Positions 12,901 through 26,410 of a DNA stretch of 64,000 bases are shown here, piece after piece. This DNA is from Dipetalonema caudispina. Lineage: Eukaryota > Nematoda > Chromadorea > Rhabditida > Onchocercidae. The notes beneath the pieces were generated by a model. It worked only from the letters and a program-made list of their open reading frames with translations. It had not been told where the DNA came from and did no database searches. The position numbers and the translations under genes are program-made. The stretch covers positions 1 through 64,000 of the forward strand of contig JABVXV010000155.1 in NCBI GenBank assembly GCA_013365325.1. Direction: 5' to 3'. Every line of letters begins with the position of its first letter. Position 1 is the stretch's first letter.

Positions 12901-15273
12901 AATGTAATCATGTAGTATTGCTAGATTACTAGGTTTTCTGAATAAAGACAGGCCATGAAAGTATTGATTTCAGGATGAAGAGAATCAAAACATTGCCAGT
13001 ATTAATGCGGGAAATCTATCAACAATCATGTTCAACAGTGGCCGTTTAGTCGAGACTTTGAAATATAAGGTAAATTTTTCAGTACTTTTTTATTTTTTTA
13101 TGAATTATTTTCCTTTTATTGCTGTTTTTTTTTCTCTCATTTTGTTTCTGTGAATAGATTACAATAGAATGGAAGTCGTCGAGCATTAGATACTATGCTC
13201 ATTTTTACAATTACCGTTGTTATTATCGACGCTTATTATTGCTATAATCATTCCTACTCTTATAAACACTACTACTAGTAACAAATGTAACAATTTAAAA
13301 TTTAAGTTTGTATAGCCTAATTCTTAATTATTATTATTAAATTATAAACCATTTCCTGAACTATCAAGACCTTTTTAGACAGAGTTTCAATTCTGAAATC
13401 TGCATGGCTTTGGATTGTGTCATTATGACATCAGCTAAACAAAAAAGTAAATCGTGATAGCAAAAAAATGCGAAGAAAAGAAATGAAATATAAGAAAAAC
13501 AAGATACACTATAGTAATTTGTGCCGTTGACTTGATACTCTATATATTTTGGGTCGCGATCTCAAAATGTCTGTAGTGTGATTATAAGCATAGACTGGAA
13601 TCCAAATATTTGTGAAGTGATCGTTCTCGTTCACTTTCCTTGCTTTGCTGCAGTTATTGTATTATGAACAGATGCAACAAAATATTCATAGAGACGATGA
13701 TTCTGGTAATTTATTCTATCTTTACAGTCCTATGTGCCGTACATAGAAGTGGGAGAACAAACAGTATATATTGTAAAAAGAAGCGATGATGATCGTTCAA
13801 ATCAAAATTGGCCATTGTTCTTCGTGCAAATTCAAGAAGATAGGCTGCTGGATATTATTGATCAGTATTTGGATTGCCTAACAGCTATTGAACCGTTACC
13901 AAAAGAACATATCGTTTGTTATTTTTAATATTGTCCGACAGTTTTTAACCTGTTTCATAATCTACGCATTATTGATATCGACCATATTCGTGGTGTTGTG
14001 ATTTAGTATGAGTTTCAACCTTCCTTGGCATTTCAGTGGAGATGCTGTTCCTGATCGACGGTGGACATTAGAACGTTGGTCACTAGGAAAGAATAGAATC
14101 TCTCAATGAACAAAACTTTTAATACTTTCGGTTAACTGTTCACCGTGACCAATGTCATTCAGTAGTTCTATTTTTTCACCAAATTTCGACTATTCCAGAA
14201 ACTAGGTGCTCTTTGCGTTTCATATTGTCACGCATTTCAAGCAATGTTTCGTGCAGTGATTACAGCAATATACGATACGGATGTGGAAGTGCATTATATT
14301 GATTATGGTAATTATGAGAGAGTTACTTATAACGACCTTCACTCAATCAATGAGCTCGTTAGTATTTGCAATAATTTTGGACTTGCACCAATTTTCTTTT
14401 TTCCACCTCCATTTATCGTTGCATCCTTACTTCGTTTTGGTTAGCAGCATAAATTTTCCTTCAGTAGAATTTAATACGGTTTAAAGAGTTTTATTGTTAC
14501 TCAAGTGTTCTGTGTCACATGTTTCGTGACAGCCATTCTGTTTGTTTTTGGATCGGAGTAATCTACCAGGGAAAGCTGGAACCTGTGTTTGGGTTGTATA
14601 GCTCTAAATAGACCCTATTATTTCAGTGAGCATCTTTAAACATCGCTTAAAACTATTACCAGCTATCAGTAATTTTGTTAGTTTTTACTATTAGAAATGT
14701 TGAGAGCCACAATTGGTCATAAGTTCTTTTTGAGCTCACTGAGTTGATTCGTGATCATTTTTTGAAACTTATCTAGTTATTAATCTCCAAATTTCTCAAA
14801 TCCTGAATAACTTAATGCGATCTCATGGCAACGAGGTTGAGGTCGTAATGTTTAAGGCTAGCTTTGATCTCTGTCATAAAATTTTTTTGAAATTTCAGCC
14901 CAGAATAACAAGGATGCATCCAGCTATGGGAATTCCTTGCTTACTGTCAGATGTGAATAATATCGATATAGGGCTTAATGTATGCGCGGAAAACAATATA
15001 TTGCGTTTTATGAATGCTGTTTCATGCGAAAAACCGTTTTTCAAATTGAAGTTTCTTCGTAAACGAATTGATGGTGTGATGGCTGTCGAGTTAGTAGATA
15101 GCAATGGCAAACCGTAAGAAATCATCGATTAATTTGATTTTTCAAATCAATCGGAATTTGTTTTGGAAAGTGTGGAGGCTAACATTGTAATGATGGAAGA
15201 GATTTCGCCGTTTTCTCCTTCTATTATATTTTGGCAGCGTTCATTGGGAAGTACAGTGGTTCTTAGTTATTAG
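6947..15273 (+). CDS. Protein with two extended Tudor domains, about 830 residues
   Basis: Exons: 6947-7126, 7661-7788, 8385-8496, 8732-8809, 8915-9080, 9311-9341, 9675-9780, 10167-10402, 10428-10475, 10645-10819, 10906-10987, 11438-11590, 12049-12173, 12465-12584, 12974-13069, 13728-13913, 14199-14357, 14899-15113, 15171-15273. All junctions keep frame. Extended Tudor 1 (about residues 10-200) has the helix [13 protein letters not shown], the strand CRLYRALV and the core VDYGQHVV, then an OB-like part with [11 protein letters not shown] long Ser/Asn/Pro-rich linker with a CKNC pair follows. Extended Tudor 2 (about 610 to the end) has [26 protein letters not shown], the core [21 protein letters not shown] and [10 protein letters not shown]. 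Such proteins bind methylarginine partners in germ granules and small-RNA machinery (family knowledge); EKL-1 or RSD-6-like roles are only possible. The ATG directly follows TTGCAG. The end is uncertain: reading through 15113 gives a stop at 15117 instead. Confidence 0.88.
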
Positions 15274-17236
15274 CTAGAATCCCCATTTCCATGGATCTAA
15301 AAAATCTGAGGATTTGTCTGGAATGAATATAATGTACTTTTATCCTGTCTCAAATTGATACCCTTGAGACGCACATGGTTTGTTCGAGATAATTTCGTAA
15401 TGCTGAACCGAGAAGTTATGCAATATGAGCAGTAGTAGTGAAAGTATTGCACATCTGGCGTCAGTTGGCTAAAACTATACTTTTTTCTTGACTTGGCTGA
15501 AGTTTCCGGAAAAATATGCTCATCAGTTTGATTATCACTTAGTATTGTACCCCTTGAAAGATATTTGAAAGAATTTTGTGAAAGTGGTATCGCTATTTTG
15601 CTTCTACGTTTCCTTCGACTGACTTATACATATTCAGGAACCACCGTATTTTTCCAAATTTTCGTTGCTCCTTATTTTCATAGCTTCCCGTCTTACTTTT
15701 ATTCATTTTAGTATTTGCTTCTTCGCTTTTTTATGTTTGCTCTTACGAAATGAAGGTATTTAATTATAGAGTATTTTCTCTTTTCTCATTTTTTTCTCAA
15801 AAGAATGGATGACGTATGCTGTGGCTTTACTATATTAATGTTTTTCACCTGTTTGTTGCTTCGTTTTTGATAATGCTAGTTAAAAATAGAAGAGGTTTTG
15901 CAGTTTTAGCTAAAGAAAGACAACGATGTAAACAAGGATGAGAGTAATAAATTGCATAGTTTTATTGTAGAAAGAATGATTGGTTCAATTTTTTAATTAT
16001 AGAAAGATGAAAAGAATAATTTTGCATGATTCTGTACAAGAAGGAGCATTGGTGGCGCAGTTTCTCTCGTGATATATTTGTGTTATTTTCTTAGATTCGA
16101 ACACATTCATTTACTCTCATCGTTTTCCTTTTGAAATGATGACTAGACATAAACTTTAATTCTCATCTTAATCAAATACTACCGAAGTAAGCGGGATAAA
16201 TATGAACAAGCTATTTGAATGAACTGTTGTTTAAGTTAAAGTAATTCATGCATTTTAAAGTTAAAAAACAGGAGGAAACAGAGATTCCAGATTAAGTAGA
16301 ACATTATATTATAGAAAGTGACAGGTTATGATTTTTTAGTTTTTTTCATATGACCCCCGAAATAATACTGTTCCTAGCAAGCATTTTATAGTTATAATTC
16401 AGTGTAGTATTATTGTGTAAATTAGCGTTAAAAATGCGCCGTATTCCTTGAGTATTGATCTTAATTTGCATTTTTGAAGAACTCATCTATTATGCTTTAT
16501 TAAATGATTCTAGCTATCATTTTTCTCTATCATTTCCTTTAAGAGCTGTTGAATTCATCAAGTTCATAAGTTTCTTTATGAAATTTTAGCTTTCTTACAT
16601 GGAAGGAAGCATTCCGTAACAATCCATTCATCTTTATTTGCTCATTATGGAGTAATAATATCGGAATCCTGGTATTATTTTGATTTATTTATACTTGAAG
16701 ATGAGGTATGACTGTTTTGTTTGTTTTGTTTTATGACTCGAAATATTTGTTTTACATAAAAATAAAAATATTTTTTTGTTATGTGCATTTATTGAATTGA
16801 TACATAAATTTTGAACTAAACAGTTTGGCATAATTTATTTGGCATTCCCAACGGTGGAATAGGATATTATACAACAGTCGCATTAGGCCTTTCCATCAAG
16901 CGATATACTCTGTCTCATTTCTAACTTTAAGAGATTCATAGTGGATTTAAAATATGTGGATATTGCTAGAAAGGTAGAATTAATTAAAGGGATTTGTCAA
17001 TTAAAAAGATTTGTCATAAAGCAATTGGGAAAAATGCTGCTAATAGTGAATATATTTGAAATAGTTTTTAGAATTGATTTCTCGTCAAGAAAGAATCGAT
17101 CTAAATGGAGTGTGCTTAAGACACTTGGTTTGAAAATTTGTTTAATTAGTACTGGATTCATTGGCATAAGGCGTGTGGAGAATTCATTCATGCTTTCTTA
17201 GTTTTGAATTTCACAATGTGAGGATGAGGCGATAAA

Positions 17237-17290
17237 GTGTGAAAATTGTTGATTAAAAAAAAAAAAGTGGAAATTGTTGATTAAAAAGTA
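17237..17290. repeat. Short direct repeat around an A run
   Basis: GAAAATTGTTGATTAAAAA and GGAAATTGTTGATTAAAAA occur back to back, separated by the end of an A run and a short GT spacer. This is a local tandem duplication with no visible function. Confidence 0.7.
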
Positions 17291-19496
17291 GATGTCGAAA
17301 TTAAGAAAATGATAAACTGACAAAGAAAAAATGCATAAATGAAACATTGTTTAAATAAGCATTTCGATTAAATATTGTCTGGAAAAGTAAGAAAAAAGGT
17401 TAATAATATTGCAAGAGTATTCGTAAATAAAAGGAATCGAATGCAAAAAATATTTTGAAAGGTTGAAAATTACGATAAAAAAGCAGTTAATTTAATTAAG
17501 TTTCTAAGATCTAACATCTGATGGTTAATATTAGATTAAGCTTGAAGTTAATGATTTGCTAATATTTTGTTAAACTTTGCTGCTAGAAATTTTTCATAAT
17601 TTATTCTTTGACATGCCTAATTATGCTGTCTGCCGTAATTGCGAACTATATGGCATATTTTAGGCTGGAATAATTTTGTAATGATGAAGCATAATGAATT
17701 GAAAGCAAATATTATCTAATTAGCATTATAAACGAAATCATGCATGGTTTACCGATATCAATGAAGTGGATTATGATAATGATGCTGATAATGATAAATG
17801 ACTGAAACCAGCTGATCAAATTATCACTCCGTAATTATTGAATTTCAAATACGATACAGACAATAAGTCAAATCGAATTTTTTAACTGAAACTGGAATAA
17901 AATTGGTAAGTTGTCAATGTAAATTGTGTGTTGTTGTTGCAAATTAAATCGAAATCAATGAATTAACTATGTAATTGAAAATCAATGAGTGGATACGAGA
18001 ACGTTTTTTCTTCTTTTTTCGCTCTTTTTTGAGAAAATTTAAACATAATTACATCTAAGAGTTATATCTATTATAAACGATTGCATTGTTCAATCGATTC
18101 GCAATTATGACCTTTCATTAATTTATTGGTAAACTAATTTTTTGAAGTACACTTGCAGTTCTTTTTCCTTTTTGCTTCATACAGTAAATTTGAATATTCC
18201 AAAAAATATTTCAGCAAAAGTTTTTTTTCCATCATTTATGTTACATAGAATTATTTAATTTGCATAACTAATAATAACAATGTACTTTCAAATACTTTCA
18301 TAATTGATAAAAATTGGCTGTATTCAAAATTTAGAATCTATCTACTTATTGTATTAAAAATTAAAGCATTATTTTCATTATTTGGAAAAAAGAAAATATA
18401 TATATGTATCTGATACAAGCTATTGATCAATTAAATTGAAATTAACAATGAGATGATCGAATTGCTGAGCAATTAAATAATTTCATTTAAGTTTCATGTA
18501 TTAAATGTTATCATTTTCTGTTAATATATATTTCAAATAATGAAAATAATGCTTTAATTTTTTTTTTTTTTTTTTTTTTCATAAGCAATGAAATGTATAT
18601 ATGATACGGTGAAGTCTTTTTTATGAAAAACTGCAACACTGTAGTTAAATATATTCAAAGAAGTTTACAATAATTTTGCTTTTTCATATTTGTTACCAAA
18701 TACTTTTTTTTCTTTATTTATTAGCAACGTTTCCAGCACAAAATTAATTAATATTTGAATCTAATAGATTATTCGTAATTTATGCAAAAATAATTTTATA
18801 TTTATCAAACATATGATTAATAGTGATTTTTCTTTTATCCATTCCCATTAATTGCAATATGAAAGATAGAATGCAAAATGATTTCTATCCTTATCTGCAT
18901 GAAAAAAGCAATGCAGTAGACTAATGATAATATTTTTGATGGAAAATATTTATGTGAAATAAAATAAATTAAAATGAAAACAAAATTATTTTATTCTTTT
19001 TTTTTTTCTTGAAAAAAAAAAAGCAAAAAAGTTGTTTATTTTTTCCACGGGATATTTTTATTTCATTATACAATTATCCTTTTAACTTAAATTTTTATTT
19101 AAATTCAATTATTTTCCTCATTTTATTCGCATTTTTCTCTTTCATTTTTTTCCATAACAGTTGTTTATTCAACTGTATGACAATTTTCTTTGGATTTAGA
19201 ATTTGCTTGAAGATAGATATAAATTGTGAAAAATAAAGTATTGATTTTTTTTTCCTAAATAACGCTATCGGAGGTATGTGAAATTTTTGAAATAAATAAG
19301 CAAATAGTATAAATTGCTCTTCCTTCAAAAGTTTTCGAATTTTGACAAGTCTACACTGTTAGGAATTGTATTCACATTAAAAAAAAATCATAACTAGACA
19401 AATTTTTGTCATTCTTTACTCAACGATTGGCTCCATCGTTTTCGAGCCTAGGACACAAATACTGCCATACTTCTTCAAGATTCGATGATAAATACT

Positions 19497-19562
19497 CACT
19501 ATTATTATTATTTTTATTTCTATTATTATCATTATTATTATTATCACTATTATCATTAATTA
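19497..19562. repeat. Imperfect (ATT)n microsatellite
   Basis: ACTATTATTATTATTTTTAT followed by further ATT/ATC triplets. Simple sequence, no gene context. Confidence 0.85.
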
Positions 19563-22500
19563 TTTAAAATCATAATAAATATTGCGAATACTGCGAATAT
19601 GAGATCAATGATTTTATAAATTAAGGCGAGATAATAAATTTGAAAAATTATCCTTTTGCTCTTTCATCACCCCGCGATTTTTTAATTTTGGAGCCGAAAT
19701 GCACAGATTGAAAAAATCTTAATGTTTCGAGAAAACGATCCGCATTCGTTAATAATAATAGTGATAATAATTGTAATTTTTTTCTAACTTTTTTTGCAAT
19801 ACATTTTTGGTACCATTTTTTTTTTTTTGCATTAATAAATGCAAGATAATGCAAAATTCTTTTAGTTTGCAAAAAAAAAAATAAAAATTAATTTATTGCA
19901 GTCTTTTTAGAAACAGTTTAGATGACATGATATTAGAGATCAATCATTTATATTTACAACAATTCAATCTATTCTTTTTGATATTTCGAAGTGCGTCACA
20001 TCTCATTAATTAATAAATTTTTGTTTTTAGTATAGTGTAAATAAAGCAAGTTTATTGGATAATTTGTAAAATGGATAATGCAAAAGCAATCATACTGCGA
20101 TCAAAAGAATGCATATGAATAGAAATATTTTTTTTTTCTTTTCAAAACAAAAAAAAAAAAACGAAAAATTTAAAATGAGGAACCAAATTTGGACTATTAT
20201 CAGTATGAATAAGCAAAAATTTTTACCATATTGATTTTGTTTATCAAACAAGCATAATTTTCCTGGGAATTAGAAAAGGCAATTAAGACTGGATGAATTA
20301 CAACGAAGCAAATAAAGTTAATTTGATATGCATAAATAAAGTACAAATGAGGATACAAATTTAAAATCGAAAATGTGAAACCATCCTCAATCTAATCAAA
20401 TAAACAGTTTGAAGTATTTCATTTATACTATTTCGAGAATATGTACTAACTCATATTTCAATCATACATGCATAAAAATAGGTAAATTAAAAGTGCAAAA
20501 AATGTTGTTCACTCCTGTCTATAAATATTTCTAACTACATATCGTTGAGGAAAAAGCAAAAAAAATGTCAGAATAAAGTAGTTTGACGTAATGAATTATG
20601 CACAAAAAAAAAAAAAAAAATTCAACTTGGTAAAAAATAAAAAAAAAAAGAATAGAAAATAAATTGAAAAGTCTCACAATTTTTCCTATCATATCGTATA
20701 TATGTAAATATATTTTTTCCTAGCATACATACGCGTACATAACACGTGTCGTTACGCCTAAATTAAATTTAAATGAATGATTGTTTATTTGATCTTTAGA
20801 ATTACACTGATAAATTAGATGATGTTTGAACTTTATAATAAGCTAGAATTGAGGAGAATATTGAGTGAATTAAATTTATATGATCGGTATATACCAGAGA
20901 TTGAAGTTTTTTGGATAAGAATGAAACGATAGCTTAGTTAGTAGATGAAGGAAAGTTAATTAATAAGATAAGGTAAATGATGTAATTATGAATATTTATT
21001 AAAGAATAGTAATAAGTAGTAAAATGATAAAAAGTAGCATTATAATTCTAAATTTATATAACCTGCTGTGGATAATGATTTACAACATATAATTTACAGT
21101 TTGTTCAATCAAATTGCTCATCAAATAATTATATCTAATGACTACTAATTTTTCATGCTTTTTATTTAATGAGTAAAATTTAAATTTTAACAGTTCTTTA
21201 AATATTTCCAGTTTAATTACATTTTCATTGATCCTCCGTCAGCAAATTTTCGGCCAATATGTTATTATGCTAAGCGATAAATTCTAAATTTCATTTGGAA
21301 GAGACGAAATTTAATAATTCAATAATTGAAGTCTAAAATATTGTCATTATGGTTCATTAAGTCTTAATAATATTAGCTTTCTGCCTTGGAGTCTTTTTTT
21401 TCTTTGTTTTGAAATTCATATTATATATGAAAATTAAAGACAATTTTAAACTTGAAAAAGAAATGCAATCATTATGAAATAATGACTAAACCACTTCATT
21501 TGTATTTGCACACCTTTCCATATTTTCATAATGAAAATTACTTTAGTATTGGACGGCTGTGACAATTTTATTTTTTGTTCGCATCATCCATCACTTTCTC
21601 TTTTAGTGCTTAGTCTAAATTCATTAGGTTATTTTTGAATTTTTTTTTTCTCCCTTTTGTGCATTGTGTTGAAACAAACTTTTAAATCTACGAACTAATC
21701 ATTGAATCGATAAGATAAAGTGAAATGAATTTAATAATTGTAAAATATCAAATACCTTTCTCTTCGCTCTCTCTGAATATTTGACTTAAGTGCGTAATTG
21801 AAACAAATTTAAGAAGAAAAATTGAATTTATTTAAAAAACCTCCAAAAATCCCATAACGCTTCTAATAACAATTTTCCAGAATAAATTATTTTCCGGAAA
21901 ATGCACTTTGAAGCTATTTGGTTTATGTTTTATTATATACTTTCTTGAAGTTATTACTTTGTTTGTTTGTCAGCAACAAAATTCAACAGATCTATTGGAC
22001 AGAATATTATTGCTGAATTTTTATGGTAGGAAGTTACTCAATGAATTCATTATTTATTTTCAAGCAAATTTTTAAGGCTTAAGTTTATCAAATCGTTGAA
22101 CTTCGTTAAACTGTCTTAAATCTCGATTGATCAGAAATTCTTTGAATCAGAGATTTGAACAATTATTTGCATAAATGTATTTCCAGTAATAAAATGGATA
22201 ATCTATGATAATTCTTTGTTTATATCCAACAACAAAAGCTTTTAAATTTTTATAAAATATACTAAAATAGATACTATTAGTTCAACCGCAATTTTAATTG
22301 CAAAAAATAAAAACACGAACAGTGATTGACAGGTAAAATGTGCTAAATTGAAAGAAAAATGCTCCTACTTTCTTCTTCCTCAACTAAAATTTCTTTTTGT
22401 TTTTTGACAGATGCCTTTTAGCAGTTTGTATGAATATTTAAGTATCAAATTTGATATACTTCCAACTTCATAATACATTTTTCATCTGTATCCTTTCAGT

Positions 22501-25500
22501 TATTTGAGAGCAATTTAAATAACTTAAAATACTTAACTAAATTATTTTTCTTTTTTCCCTCAAATATTCAATCTTTTTACTTACTTCCATTAGTGAATAT
22601 TGACATTAACGAATATGAAATTGATTAAAAATTTAAAGTTTAGCTATGTTGAGAAATTCGAAACTAAATTGCAATTTAAAGCATATTATTTTGTTGCTTT
22701 TTTCTTGTTTGCTTCTAGACATTGTTTGAAAATTTGATCGAGAAAACAACAACAGTACAATGATAGTTTCTTTTTTCCCAAATTTTGAAATTTAAATTTC
22801 AAGAAATCAACAAACAAATTTATTTTCATCCATTTATTAATGAACAAGATAGTCGTTAGATTTCTATTAATTTCTATAAGATGTAGTAAAAAGTAAAAAT
22901 TAATGATCTTTTTTTTTGAAGTGAAAAAAGAGAGGAAGCGATGCTTACCTGAAATGAGAGGATTTGGCGCTAATTTATTTTAATATTAAAATTATTTACT
23001 TCAATTAACAATTCATACCGCATACATTTTTTTTGCTCGCTAATACATAAAACTATTGATCTATTTTAAAATAAACGGTTTTTTTTCACTCTAACAATTT
23101 TGTTTCATTTCATTAGCTTAAACAAGTTCAACTAATTGCTCTTTCTTTTTACTTCCTAAAAAAAAGAGGAAAAAAATTTTTTTTTACCTCTCCTACGAAA
23201 AAAGAGAAAGAAGATAAATTTTAATTTTGAAATTTTTCATTTAACAAAAAATATGAGGAAAAAATTATTTATTTACTTTCGCAACTAAAGTCAGTTGTTT
23301 CATTTTTTCCTACAATGTAACATTTGGTTAAAATAATTTATCATTTTCGTAAATTAGTGGTATTTTTGCAGATGTTAATTAAAACACTACTAATTAGTGA
23401 CATTACCACCCACACTATAAAATGAAATTTCATCTATCAATAAAATGTTTTCATTCGTTCCTGTAAGAGGGAAAAAGATTGTAATTTGACAAAAAAGAAA
23501 AAAGAAATTTTTGCTTGCTGTAATTTTTATGAATTCAATTTCTTTAGTTGCAATAATTTCAATAAACCACTCAATTTTATTTCCTTCTATAATTTCAGTG
23601 AACGATTTAATGGTCTATTCTTTCCTTTTTTTTTTTTTTGGTGCAAATATGACAAAAATTCATTCTTTTATCAGTTTTTACACTTGTCACAAAATTTCAA
23701 ATTTCATTTTAAATCAAAATATTCTATAGTCAATTTTGGAAAGTTCCCAGAAGTTTGATGTTGATTTTGCTTTTTCCGGAATTCAGCATAAATTGAATTT
23801 GAGATGAATTTTTACTCATGTATGTTTAAATTAGAATATAAATCTATTTTTTTTTTTCTCCTTTTTCTTGTCATTCTAACATTCATATAACCAATTTGAA
23901 AGTAAATTTTCAATATCAATACGGTATTTTAAACAACTTTTTTTCTAAAAGAATTGCATAAAAATATATGCCAATAAATATTTTTAAATATCGCAAAATT
24001 TTCATTAATTATTTATTACCAACAAAATATTCTTCACTTATTTGGAAGCGCATTTTGCACATTACCATAGTTTTATCATCGAAAGGATCTTCCGTAATGA
24101 ATCAATGCATAAATTCATTTAGTTTGCATTGAACTTTACCTTTGAAATTCTATTGATCAACTTGAATAAATGCAAAAATGAAACGATCAGGAAAAAAATT
24201 AATTTTATAATTACTTTCTAATTATATTGAAATTCCGGTCATTTCCAATTTAAGTTCTGATTTATTTCTTACTCAAAATCTTTGTTCATTACTTTTAAAA
24301 TAGTCATATATTTTCAATTGAAAAGAGTCCAGTAATATCGAAAAAATAGAATTATTTGGATCAATAAGAATTATGTTCCTTTTCTGCTTATCTTTTCCTG
24401 TATTGCCAGATTTTCTTCACTTAATTAAACTGCATTAATTTAATCTTATCGTTCACATTTGCATATGGCTTTATACCCAATTTATTTCTCATTTTCTAAT
24501 CTACTTGCTTTTTTCACTCATACTATAATCATCTAATGGTCCAATTTAACTACGATATGCAAAATTCTAACGGATACACCGTAAAATTTAAATAAACGAA
24601 ACATATGTTCATAACATTATTTCTTCTCTTTTTTTTTCGAAATCAAAATCTGAGGTTGAATTTTTTTTTTCAAAATCTAAATTCGAATTAATCATTTAAC
24701 AAATAAATAACTGCATACTACGTAAGCTTTGATTCACTCATTTTATTTTATCTTATTGTTTTCTATTTATCACAAGAAAAAATAGATAAATAAAAACAAA
24801 ACATATACTCCAATAACAGTCTATTTTCTTAAAATATACATATCAATGATATATACATATAAGTATCGAAATTCAAAAATCAAATCAAAATTATCATTCT
24901 AAACAATGCTATAAAATACCTTCTAGAAATATTTTACTTATTGAGATTAGCAAAAAAAAAAAAAAAGCTGACTAACTAAGATTTAGTTGCCATGTCCATT
25001 GATATAATTAAATGAGAAAATGGGATTATGGTAAAATGGTTCAAAAAATGGCTAACATAATAAGTACTTCATAAAAATGCCTTATATAATAGGCTAGAAT
25101 TTATACTTGGCCAAGAACACCAATATTAGGACTGCATATTTACATGGTACTTCGAAATGATACCGTGATATTTTGCAGCTTAAATTTATAAAGCTCAGTT
25201 TATTTTATGCAATTTTTTTTTTTCTTTGTCTGTTGCACTTTCGTTCAATATTTCTCCACAAAATTTCAATGTATTTTTGTTCATTTTTTGACAACAGCAA
25301 TATATGCAAATTAAATTATATGAGGCATGTAATATTTTGGGAAACTTCTTTGGGCAATTGAATTTTTTTTTTTTTTTTTTAGTTGACAAAAAAAAATACA
25401 AGCAAATATTCTTGTTTTTTAGACATTGAAAGAAATTAGATTATTGAAGTAACGTTTTACTTTTCCTTTGAATTTTCCAATTTCAGATTTCTGCTTCTTT

Positions 25501-26040
25501 TCTTTCTTTTTCCAAGCATATATTAAAGTTACAACATAGACGTGAAATAAAAATGAAATAAAAAGAGATTTACTTATGTGATTTTCGTCAAAGATTAATA
25601 TTCAAATATTGGAATATCGACGATTTAATGGTTGGATAAAACATTGAGATTTCTCAGAACAGAATACTGAGAGATTAAACGAATGTGTCGAGACATTGTT
25701 GAAAAAATCTTGAAACAAACTACTTACCAATTGATTCACAATTATTCTCACTTCTTCTACTCTTTTTTATTCTCTTTTTTTTTTCTTAGTTTCAATGATT
25801 CAACTTGAAACTATATTTAAAGAAAGAAATTTTGATCGTTTGAAAGAATTTTTACTATTTTTCCATCAATTCAAAATTTTTCTCTAATTTTTATATCTTT
25901 TTTTTCTTCATTTTAAATATTTTTCTTGCTTATTTGGAAAAAAAATTTAGAATAGAATTTATTCATTTTTCGCTCATTATGTTGTTACATAATTACGTAA
26001 GTGTGATTCGTTTTTTTTTTTTTTTTTTTTTTCAGATATT

Positions 26041-26202
26041 ATGATTTTATTAACAGTGTTATTATTATCCGTTTTGTTTAATCAGCTTTTCATTATTTTC
26101 CATTTTCCACCAAATCCTTTCCTTCCTCTTTTTCATCTGTTCCAGATATTGTCAACTTTTGTCAATTATCTTTTTATCTCTCTGTCGTCTCTTCACCTTT
26201 AA
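26041..26202 (+). other. Candidate small hydrophobic ORF after a perfect acceptor
   Basis: A 22-base T run followed by CAG (26011-26035) is an ideal nematode splice acceptor. Five bases later an ATG opens a 53-codon frame beginning MILLTVLLLSVLFNQLF, which looks like a signal peptide or membrane anchor, followed by a Pro/Phe-rich tail. No second exon or family is recognised. T-rich DNA easily gives hydrophobic frames, so chance is quite possible. Confidence 0.2.
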
Positions 26203-26219
26203 ATATTGTTTCGATAATA

Positions 26220-26410
26220 TTTGATACATGTTCATGGTATCACAATTTGCATGCTCATCCTATGTTTGCTACTATCATGTGCTAAATTTTCATGCTATTT
26301 TTTGCATGCTTATACTGTGTATTGCATATTTATGGTACCATATGATGCATATTCTGTTGCTATGAGAAACATATTTATGCTATTTAAGTAATAATTTCAT
26401 GTTAATTGTG
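26220..26410. repeat. Degenerate repeat of GCATRYTYAT-type units
   Basis: Related motifs recur about every 20-25 bases: TTGCATGCTCAT, TTTGCATGCTTATACTG, TTGCATATTTATGG, GATGCATATTCTG, ACATATTTATGC. The block also holds two GCATGC palindromes. It looks like an old, diverged tandem array. Confidence 0.45.

Larger units (their letters stand above)
15274..22900. other. Gene desert, first half
   Basis: No exon could be supported. The 15.3-16.2 kb part is somewhat less AT-rich, may include the 3' UTR of the Tudor gene, and has an AATAAA near 15944. An open frame at 16941-17201 (86 codons) is overlapped by an equally open antisense frame and lacks splice context. Repeats include the duplicated segment at 17237-17290, a 22-base T run at 18558-18579 and an ATT microsatellite at 19497-19562. 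Confidence 0.6.

Noticed and set aside
14041..14110. Exon-like segment with [13 protein letters not shown] in a Tudor intron
   Set aside because: Its phase does not match the flanking exons, which join perfectly without it and complete the Tudor strand order.
16941..17201. 86-codon frame with an overlapping antisense frame
   Set aside because: No splice context, no family, and open on both strands, as AT-rich DNA often is by chance.
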